From: Sinonovacula constricta
Taxonomy: Eukaryota; Mollusca; Bivalvia; Cardiida; Solecurtidae
NCBI GenBank assembly: GCA_007844125.1
Contig: CM017572.1
Span: forward strand, 24,881,879 to 24,945,878
Reading direction: 5' to 3'
DNA length: 64,000 nucleotides
Shown one piece after another: positions 55,443-64,000 of the stretch (position 1 is the stretch's first letter; the number at the start of each line of letters is the position of its first letter). The position numbers and the translations under genes are program-made. The notes under the pieces were generated by a model. That model was not told where the DNA came from, did no database searches, and saw nothing but the letters and a program-made list of their open reading frames with translations.

Positions 55443-55758
55443 ACCGGGCCTGGTAGCGCAATTTGGTAGCGCGTCGGCTCCAGGTCTGAAGGCCCCGGGT
55501 TCGATCCCAGGCCGCTACATACCACAAAGTCGTTGAAAATGCTAGATGTATAGCTCCCTTGCTAACGCTCAGACAAATATAAGCGTAGTTCCATGACTGG
55601 TTGGCCTGGTGACAGGATAATTTAACTGGGTGTAGTATTAGGCCAGTTGTTCACGACATGCTATACACAGTGAAGGCAGCACTATATCTGCTTTAAGTGG
55701 ACACCGTCTCAAGATAACTTAAATACTGTTGATGGGACAATAAACCCAATAAACAAAC
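55443..55758 (+). mobile_element. SINE-A, full length
   Basis: The head CCTGGTAGCGCAATTTGGTA and B box GGTTCGATCCC (55498-55508) are intact apart from small insertions. The body continues to CCCAATAAACAAACC. Several C-to-T-like changes (TTTAACTGGGTGTAGTATTA) mark it as older than the 49.9-kb copy. Confidence 0.87.
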
Positions 55759-55759
55759 C

Positions 55760-56284
55760 AGTAGAGCCGTCTCCTGAAAACCGACACACTCAAATGTTCG
55801 AATTTAGATTTCTTGACAGTTTTATAAACTTACTCGTTGTTATATCTGCATACTCAGTTGACCTTGTTCGAACTTAAAATGCCGGGAAAATTGAAAGTTT
55901 TAAACAAGTTTAAGATCTCTATCTAACTAGAATGTATATGTGTGCACCTCTTTTATCTATATTTTGGACACCCCTTCATTCATTTATGCAAAACCTAATT
56001 CCCAAACTGCACTGGAGACAGCCAGTTGTTTGTTTGTTTGTTTGTTTGTTTTTGTGTAGATTGGGGAGATCTCCGAAAATATTAAACCTGAGTATGCCCT
56101 GCAACATGGCTGTGGCCTTATGGCTTGTATTCAACAGTTTCCCATATCAAATTCATGTAACAATAAGTTACCACTGCTTTGGGGAATTAGGGCCTAATTT
56201 CTGCATAAACTCTTAATATAAGTAAACACGGTTTTGAACACCGGCTATAGTTTTAGACAAAACACATCGCTATAAAAACACTCT
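55760..56284. other. No gene seen
   Basis: A short (TTTG)n run lies at 56029-56051. The 94-codon frame at 55932-56216 has no supporting features. Confidence 0.45.
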
Positions 56285-56620
56285 AAAAGATCGATTATTC
56301 CAAATCTATAAATAATCAGGATAGTGATCTCTGCTAAAATAGATATCGACGTCAGAGCGAATTACCCGGATGACGATATAACGTTATCTGAAAAGTGAGT
56401 TGTTACGTGGTTTTCTTAGTTAAAAATAGCTGTCTCTGCAGCGCGGCTCAGATAGGAAATACATGTTTGCAATGAAAAATGGGGATTTCTGTTTCACTGT
56501 TTACGCTGATCAAAGGCATCAATGAGCAGCATTTTGCCGGATCTTTTCCGGTTACAATGAGGTACTTGGTTTTTTGAGAGAGAAAAAAATGGTCCAAACT
56601 GTCGGATATCACCTTTAAGC
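56285..56620 (-). mobile_element. MITE-T, right-truncated
   Basis: CCAAATCTATAAATAATCAG, CTGCTAAAATAGATATCGAC, GTCAGAGCGAATTACCCGGA, CTGCAGCGCGGCTCAGATAG, CAATGAGCAGCATTTTGCCG and CAAACTGTCGGATATCACCT, then TTAA, give the complement of the family from centre to left terminus. The block TATCGACGTCAGAGC retains a TGACGTCG site. Confidence 0.75.
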
Positions 56621-56730
56621 CTTGCTTTTCCGTGTCGTTTGGCATCAGGTGGTGTTAGACATTCCATTTTGTCGGACAAGACATAAAATAACAAATATTT
56701 GTCACTCCAAACATATTTGAGCTGACCCGG

Positions 56731-56835
56731 GTAAGTCGGTGGTTCTACGAAGTCATTTGTCCTTGAAACTTTATGCAATAATAAGAGCTCTGGGCGTCGC
56801 TATAGTGATAATGATTAATTTATTGTTTGGTGTAA
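56731..56835 (+). mobile_element. SINE-B, 3' fragment
   Basis: GTCGGTGGTTCTACGAAGTC, TTTGTCC and GCTCTGGGCGTCGCTATAGT match the SINE-B 3' half with a small internal change. Confidence 0.55.
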
Positions 56836-57091
56836 TAGAAATCAAGTAATTTGTCAGGCACGACTGGTATTGTACTAGAAATCCTACAAATTAATGATAC
56901 AGTTTGCGACAATAACCATCATGATAATGTGATTGTTGTATTTTCAGAAGCTGTAACACAAAGGATACCAATAATTATTTCTAAACCAATGTTATTCTAA
57001 TAGTTCACAATTTTTTTTTAATATCACTTTTCAATTGCGCAAAGCTCTACATAAGTACGAAGTCTTTCGTTGGATTTGTTGATGTGTTTTT

Positions 57092-57297
57092 GTTACATCG
57101 CACCGACATAATTATGGTCATATTGGCGACGATCAGCTAATTATTGGTGGAGAAAGACCCGAGACTTACGTCTGGGTAGAACCACCGGCGCAACGCAGGT
57201 TAGCTGGAAAACTACCCCGATCAGGACTCGAACCCACGCGGTGAGGGCCTGAGGAGTTGCAAGTCAGCGACTATAACCGCTCGGCCACAGGTACCCC
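57092..57297 (-). mobile_element. SINE-B, full length with Leu/Ser-like head
   Basis: On the minus strand the head is TGTGGCCGAGCGGTTATAGT. The A box TGGCCGAGCGGTT is typical of leucine and serine tRNAs, and the B box is GGTTCGAGTCC. The body has GCGTTGCGCCGGTGGTTCTA, and the element ends ATTATGTCGGTGCGATGTAA. This best-preserved head points to the tRNA ancestor of the family. Confidence 0.87.
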
Positions 57298-57546
57298 CTT
57301 GTTGGATATAAAAAAGGATGATGCAGTAGTTATTTTCTTACTTTGCAACTGTTTTAATGGAATAATTTAAAGGTAAAAAGTATTTAGGATTTTTATTTTC
57401 TTCGAATTTCACCATTCAGGATAACACATGTGCAACAATTTTTAAAACTGGCTCAAAATTTCAATAATGTTGAAACAAAATATGGCACAGCGCACAGCAA
57501 CAGCGATTGGCTCTCGCAAACGTCAATCCAAACAAGCTGGTTAACA

Positions 57547-58370
57547 TCAGTCACAGATCAACATCATAACACAGACTGTATTTAAATCTGTTACCATCAT
57601 CATCATACCATAGACGGTGCTTAAATCTGTAAGCATCAGCATCATAACATTGACTGTGTTTAAAGCTGTTACCATCAACATCATAATATAGACTGTGTTT
57701 AAAACTGCTACCATCAACATCATAAGATAGACTGTGTTTAAAGCTGTTACCATCGACATCCTAATATAGACTGTGTTTAAAGCTGCTACCATCAACATCA
57801 TAAGATAGACTGTGTTTAAAGCTGTAACCATCAACATCATAACATAGACTGTATTTAAATCTGTAACCATCAACATCATAACAAAGACTGTATTTAAATC
57901 TGTAACCATCAACATCATAACAAAGACTGTATTTAAATCTGTAACCATCAACATCATAACATAGACTGTATTTAAATCTGTAACCATCAACATCATAACA
58001 AAGACTGTATTTAAATCTGTAACCATCAACATCATAACAAAGACTGTATTTAAATCTGTAACCATCAACATCATAACAAAGACTGTATTTAAATCTGTAA
58101 CCATCAACATCATAACATAGACTGTATTTAAATCTGTAACCATCAACATCATAACAAAGACTGTATTTAAATCTGTAACCATCAACATCATAACAAAGAC
58201 TGTGTTTAAATCTGTAACCATCAACATCATAACATAGACTGTGTTTAAATCTGTAACCATCAACATCATAACAAAGACTGTGTTTAAATCTGTAACCACC
58301 AACATCATAACATAGACTGTGTTTAAATCTGTAACCATCAACATCATTGCATAGACTGTGTTTAAATCTA
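57547..58370 (-). repeat. 39-bp minisatellite array (second family)
   Basis: About 21 units are built on CATCATAACATAGACTGTAT and TTAAATCTGTAACCATCAA, unrelated to the 39-bp array at 31.1 kb. Because 39 is divisible by three, the minus strand stays open for 266 codons and reads a 13-residue repeat (MMLMVTDLNTVYV). This is the longest open frame in the window, but nothing marks it as a gene. Units at 57640-57840 are more diverged than the rest. Confidence 0.93.
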
Positions 58371-58698
58371 CTTTTCTCTACTTTTTCCTGTAAGTCCTAC
58401 TTTTCCCTATTTTTAAAGCATATCTTCCATACGTTTTGCTTAAAAAAATAAAAACAATTGTTACATGAACCTCAAAGTATTTCAGAAGTATTTATAGTTT
58501 CTCCATTTCTTGTGAACAGTAATCATGATTGTGTTAGTGGGTTCACTCCTTGAAAGCAGCATGTTTCCTTAGCCAGTCAGTCCTGACATATTGGTCAACA
58601 TATGCCTTTCTTTTAAGCATGGACAGAACAGGAGTTTATAGTGAGCTTAGTTTAAGAACATAATGATAATTTTCAAATAAAACAGTTAAGAAATTCCT

Positions 58699-58700
<2 letters not shown>

Positions 58701-58738
<38 letters not shown>
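58701..58738. repeat. Poly-T run
   Basis: An uninterrupted run of about 38 T. On the minus strand it could be the poly-A tail of a retroposed sequence, but no recognisable body precedes it. Confidence 0.9.
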
Positions 58739-58739
<1 letters not shown>

Positions 58740-59186
58740 TAAAGAGTCAGTAGAAGGCCTGACTTTTTAAAATTTGAAATCAAACTTTTGACTTAAAACC
58801 TAAACCACCGGGCCAGAGTCAATAGCCTGGGATCGAATACCACAAAAAAGACTTTTTGCAAGGTCAGACCGAATAAATATCAGAGCGGTTCGCATTAGTA
58901 GAAACTCCATGTAACACCATGTTTGGTTTAGTTCCACTATTTAAATCATTATTAACGTCATAAACAAATTAAAAAATAATTCCATGCAGTATAAGAGTTT
59001 TTATCACACGATTCTCCATGTTTTCCGTTCAGTACACCCATTACATATTTCCTTACATTACTCTAGTGTATTCCCGCTTTTTGTTTGATGACGTCGTCAT
59101 AATGCAGATCGTCTCATACCACTATTTCACCATGTACTGTTGTTAAATTTTCGTAAAATCGTATATTGGCGACTAAAATCACGTAC
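58740..59186. other. No gene seen
   Basis: A tRNA-like GGGATCGAATACC word near 58828 is isolated. There is no coding signal. Confidence 0.4.
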
Positions 59187-59347
59187 TATAGAGAGGATCT
59201 GACACTCGTTGTCATTTGATACAAACATTTATAAAACTCGTCCAGGGAAAATGTTGGTCAAGGCTCGCTTACATTTATGTTTCCTGAACTTGTTTAATAA
59301 ATATGTGTATTAAATGACAAGCCGTGTCAGATCCTCTATTTATAGAG
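59187..59347. mobile_element. Small foldback MITE R9
   Basis: AGAGAGGATCTGACACTCGT at the left is inverted at the right as CGTGTCAGATCCTCTATTTA. TTGTCATTTGATACAAACAT pairs with ATATGTGTATTAAATGACAA. The element is about 160 bp. A related right half (GGCTCGCTTAC, TGTCAGATCCTATATTTAT) appears at 62800-62875. Confidence 0.72.
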
Positions 59348-59404
59348 CATACATCTTCGCTATGCTCTACTGGTTCTCTAAAGCGAAACATTTCAAATTA
59401 AGAT

Positions 59405-60650
59405 TTTCAAAAGTAACAAGCGACTTATGTAGAATATAAATAATTTCTTGGAGTCTCGGTTTTAAAAATGCTCATTTTATGGGCAAGCGACTTATGTGGA
59501 ATGTATATAATCTCTAGGTGTCTCGGTTTTAGAAATGCTCATTTCATGGGCAAACGACTTATGCGGAATATATATAATCTCTAGGTGTCTCGGTTTTAGA
59601 AATGCTCATTTTATGGGCAAGCGACTGCTGTCGAATATAAATAATCTCTAGGTGTCTCGGTTTTAGAAATGCTCATTTTATAGGCAAGCGACTGCTGTCG
59701 AACATAAATAATCTCTAGGTGTCTCGGTTTTAAAAATGCACATTTTATGGGCAAGCGACTGCTGTCGAATATAAATAATCTCTAGGTGTCTCGGTTTTAG
59801 AAATGCTCATTTTATTGGCAAGCAACTGCTGTCGAACATAAATAATCTCTTGGTGTCTCGGTTTTAGAAATGCTCATTTTATGGGCAAGCGACTGCTGTC
59901 GAATATAAATAATCTCTTGGTGTTTCAGTTGTAGAATGCTCATTTTATGGGCAAGCGACTGCTGTCGAATATAAATAATGTGTTGGTGTCTCGGTTTTAG
60001 AAATGGTCATTTTATGGGCAAGCGACTGCTGTCGAATATAAATAATGTGTTGGTGTCTCGGTTTTAGAAATGCTCATTTTATTGGCAAGCAACTGCTGTC
60101 GAACATAAATAATCTCTTGGTGTCTCGGTTTTAGAAATGCTCATTTTATGGGCAAGCGACTGCTGTCGAATATAAATAATCTCTTGGTGTTTCAGTTGTA
60201 GAATGCTCATTTTATGGGCAAGCGACTGCTGTCGAATATAAATAATGTGTTGGTGTCTCGGTTTTAGAAATGCTCATTTTGTGGGCAAGCGACTGCTGTC
60301 GAATATAAATAATGTGTTGGTGTCTCGGTTTTAGAAATGCTCATTTTATGGGCAAGCGACTGCTGTCGAACATAAATAATCTCTTGGTGTCTCGGTTTTA
60401 GAAATGCTCATTTTATGGGCAAGCGACTGCTGTCGAATATAAATAATCTCTTGGTGTTTCAGTTGTAGAATGCTCATTTTATGGGCAAGCGACTGCTGTC
60501 GAATATAAATAATGTGTTGGTGTCTCGGTTTTAGAAATGCTTATTTTATGGGCAAGCGACTGCTGTCGAATATAAATAATCTCTTGGTGTCTCGGTTTTA
60601 GAAATGCTCATTTTATATGCAAGCGACTGCTGTCGAATATAAATAAACAC
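59405..60650 (+). repeat. 67-bp minisatellite with four-unit higher-order repeat
   Basis: Eighteen or more units are built on GGGCAAGCGACTGCTGTCGA, ATATAAATAATCTCTAGGTG and TCTCGGTTTTAGAAATGCTC. The first six units carry CTCTAGGTG. From 59844 the variants CTCTTGGTGTCTCGG, CTCTTGGTGTTTCAGTTGTA, GTGTTGG and GTGTTGG repeat in that order (starting 59844, 60111 and 60379), giving a 267-bp higher-order period. The third round is incomplete. Confidence 0.95.
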
Positions 60651-60925
60651 TGGAACTGTTCTGCTTATTGTATTTGATTTAGACTGTCGCAGTCTATCTT
60701 TAACGTAAGCATACTAATAGAAGATTTTACTGTACTGAATTCTGACATGAAATTTCTCATTACACCAAGAAGAGCGCTAAATCAACAAATCAGTAATGGC
60801 CTGTGATTATATTTTCCAATTCTACAATAAATTAATGTTTCCCATGTCCATCGGGGAATAAATCCACATGGACTTTTTTTTTATTAAAACCGATGTTTCT
60901 GTCAATACTCGCGTGATAAACTTAC
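60651..60925. other. No gene seen
   Basis: Short unique stretch between the array and a CT microsatellite. Confidence 0.45.
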
Positions 60926-60926
60926 T

Positions 60927-60945
60927 TTCTCTCTCTCTCTCTTTC

Positions 60946-60997
<52 letters not shown>

Positions 60998-61303
60998 TCT
61001 CTTTCTCTCGCCTCTCTCTCTCTCTATTTATCTCTCTTGTCTCTCTCGCCCCCCTCTCTCTCTCTCCCTCTCTTTCTCTCGGCTCTCTCTATATATATTT
61101 CTCTCTCTCGCCCCCTCTCTCTCTCTTTCTCTCGCTCGTGCTGTGTGTCGTCCTCTACCTCTGTACTCTCTCTATGCCTCTCTCTCTCTCTCTCTTTCTC
61201 AGCTGTCTCTTTCTCTACCTCTGTCCTATCTCTCTGTGTCTCTCTTTTCTCTTTCTCTACCTCGGTCTTCTCTCTCTGTGTCTCTTTCTCTCTCTTGGTC
61301 TGT
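60927..61303. repeat. (CT)n-rich microsatellite
   Basis: CT repeats are interrupted by CCC, TTT and short imperfect blocks (TCTCTACCTCTGT recurs several times). Three overlapping Ser/Leu-rich frames are artefacts. Confidence 0.95.
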
Positions 61304-61351
61304 TTTACAAGGTTTATTAACTTTCAAGTTCAACATACTGAAACCATCAGC

Positions 61352-61428
61352 TGACCTGCGTCGGTGGTTCTACCATGACATGAATCATCCCCCACCAACA
61401 ATTCCACCATTAGGACCATAATTACATC
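61352..61428 (+). mobile_element. SINE-B, internal fragment
   Basis: TGACCTGCGTCGGTGGTTCT and CCACCATTAGGACCATAATT correspond to the SINE-B body with a shortened middle. Confidence 0.5.
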
Positions 61429-61789
61429 TCTACGACGAATGTTGCAAAAAATGTTTCCCTACTTTCGACAGCACGTCAGCATAGATCTTTGCTAGAAGTC
61501 ATAATGGTTCCTTTCATTGTATAAATCATTTCCATCTATTTCTTACCATCATTGAAATCGTCAATAATTAATGTTCCACTGCGGTACGAAGGTACAATTA
61601 GGTCTATTTTGATGGATTTTTAACGATCGCGTGATGTCCCACAGGAACTGTCGCCGCGGTCCTAAGCAGACGGCTCCGGGGACATGTGCTTAATAATAGA
61701 TCCGGAGTTACCACTCAGAGCATGTCTTAAAAACAATATACTCCTTGTACTAGTCAAATTTCGCTGCTACATCGAATCAAGATAGAGGT

Positions 61790-62470
61790 AGAGAATTAAA
61801 ATATTCTACTCCATCGAGAATAATAGTCGAGAGCTACTTGTATTTGTAGTTCGCTCCATCGAGTATAGTGGCTGAGAACTACGTGTGTGAACATGTCTCT
61901 CGGTCGACCCATGTGGTCGAGAACTTTAAGAACTCTGCAGCTCCCGAGCCTAAAGCACGAGAATCTGTTGATTTTTTACTACTTTGAGCCTTATGGACTA
62001 AAAAAAAACTTTGCTCAAGTCGTTGACATGACATGACAATGCCGAAATGTTCAAAATTTTCGCTGTAACTGGTATGATAACTTCTGGAATATTTCGCTCC
62101 ATCGAGATGAATGGCCAAGAAATTGGATTTGTTCGCTAAACCGAGTATTAAGGTACCTTAATGCATTACGAGTTACTATTCTGTGTAATCGGTTTCGTAT
62201 ACTTAATAATTTAATCTGAACTCTCTTTACGAGCATTTCTTGAAAACACTGACGAACTGCACCATACACTTACCGTCTGCATAGTGACCGAGAAGTGGGA
62301 ATATTTCGCTCCACCGGGAATATTCTTTCAATAGGTTTGAATATTTCGACCTACTTGGAGTATTTGCCGAGAAGCTAGACTATATTGCTCCATCTGGCTA
62401 AGTGGCCAAGATATTTGAATATTTCGCCCATTAGTCCTCTATTTTGCCGGCCGATCGAGAATTTTTCACT
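61790..62470. repeat. Degenerate interspersed units
   Basis: CTCCATCGAG recurs at 61809, 61854 and 62098, and GAATATTTCG recurs at about 62087, 62297 and 62338. GTCGAGAACT or CCAAGAAATT often follows. Spacing is 40-50 bp where measurable. It is an eroded tandem repeat, and the minus-strand frames over it are not supported. Confidence 0.5.
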
Positions 62471-62799
62471 CTACAGCTCCATGTATTTATATTTAATTAA
62501 ATATTAGCTTCACTAAGTTGACTTCCTTAAAATACTACATCTACATACATTGTTATGAAAGTGACTGATACATAAGAATTAACCTAAAGTCATAACTGGG
62601 GTTAACATATAATATGACAAAATACATACTGCTTCTTATAATATTAAAGATAAATATTTGTAGGATATTTGTAGATTTTGTGAATGATCGTATTTTATTT
62701 CCCGAGTGGCCATATGAAAATCTGATTAATATCACTGAAATCGACAAATTATCTTTCATGCTTATTTTGTCTTTATTTTTTTATTTTAATCCGCTGTAT

Positions 62800-62875
62800 A
62801 GGCTCGCTTACTATTACTTTTCGTGAACTCGTTTAACAAATGTTTGTATCGTGTCAGATCCTATATTTATCCCAG
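62800..62875 (+). mobile_element. R9, right half
   Basis: GGCTCGCTTACTATTACTTT, GAACTCGTTTAACAAATG and GTGTCAGATCCTATATTTAT parallel the right half of the foldback at 59187-59347. Confidence 0.5.
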
Positions 62876-63217
62876 AAAACGGATAATACTGAAATATGGA
62901 TTGTATTAGAGTTCTGAATATTTTAGTCTTAATCTCTGCTATCGTATATCTGTGGTGTATTTTTTTCAGATTTTGAGTGTCAGGGCTTTTTTTCACCATT
63001 TTGGGAATATGACCCATACCCCTGGAGTTGGGAATTTTCGCGTTGTTTTGCCAGAAGTTGGGAATTTTTTACACCTTTAGGGAATAAAAAGCTGTACTGT
63101 TATATGTTGTTTTTATCATGTTTGCCACATATATTTAATATTATCAATAAACAACTGATGCCTGATTAGCTAGCCTAACTAGCAATAAATTTTATTAAAT
63201 GACTGCTATAGTACAAC

Positions 63218-64000
<783 letters not shown>

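Noticed and set aside
57547..58347. 266-codon minus-strand open frame as a repeat protein
   Set aside because: It is fully explained by a 39-bp tandem repeat with period divisible by three. There is no signal, splice site or non-repeat sequence at either end.
58701..58738. Poly-A tail of a processed pseudogene on the minus strand
   Set aside because: No coding-like body adjoins the run and no target duplication was visible.
60868..61421. Three overlapping Ser/Leu-rich frames
   Set aside because: They are translations of a CT microsatellite.

Overview
This window looks like nuclear intergenic or intronic DNA from an animal, most likely a marine mollusc such as a bivalve. It is A+T-rich and has no operons, no long open reading frames with protein-like composition and no rRNA. 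It is packed with tRNA-headed SINEs, short inverted-repeat elements, microsatellites and minisatellites. The mollusc assignment is an inference from overall texture (tRNA-headed SINEs with AAAC-type tails, dense MITEs, frequent ACATGTA words); I could not test it.

Coding content is close to nil. Only one segment looks like a genuine exon: 12378-12633 (+), a GC-rich block with a good acceptor and a GTAAGT donor. A second, weaker candidate is 33605-34014 (+), an open frame with reasonable codon use wedged between two repeat elements. A third, at about 45069-45235, is marginal. I recognise no protein family in any of them. Most of the other long open frames are translations of tandem repeats whose period is a multiple of three, or of simple repeats.

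The repeats fall into clear families that recur across the window. SINE-A has a tRNA-like head, a conserved body and an ATAAAC tail (copies near 1.3, 5.5, 6.7, 7.1, 29.1, 32.2, 45.8, 49.9 and 55.4 kb). SINE-B has a different tRNA-like head with a GGTTCGAGTCC box (about fifteen copies). MITE-T is a TTAA-flanked element of roughly 440-580 bp with inverted termini and an internal block of CACGTG, TGACGTCR and MEF2-like words (about fifteen copies). R4 to R8 are further dispersed families, there is a hAT-like short element end with the terminus CAGNGGCGGATCC, and several private foldback elements are present.

Tandem arrays occupy roughly 8 kb: 37/33-bp (2.9-4.5 kb), 59-bp (7.7-8.6 kb), 44-bp (12.7 kb), 54-bp (13.8-14.9 kb), 50-bp (24.0 kb), 39-bp (31.1 kb), 66-bp (37.7-38.2 kb), 56-bp (51.0-52.8 kb), 30-bp (55.2 kb), a second 39-bp (57.5-58.4 kb) and 67-bp (59.4-60.6 kb). 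Several have homogeneous centres with decayed edges, and two show higher-order (multi-monomer) periodicity.

No coherent undescribed gene system is visible. The most interesting material is the MITE-T family as a possible disperser of transcription-factor sites, the higher-order structure in the 56- and 67-bp arrays, nested insertions that give relative ages, and a lone minisatellite unit next to the best exon that matches an array 19 kb away.
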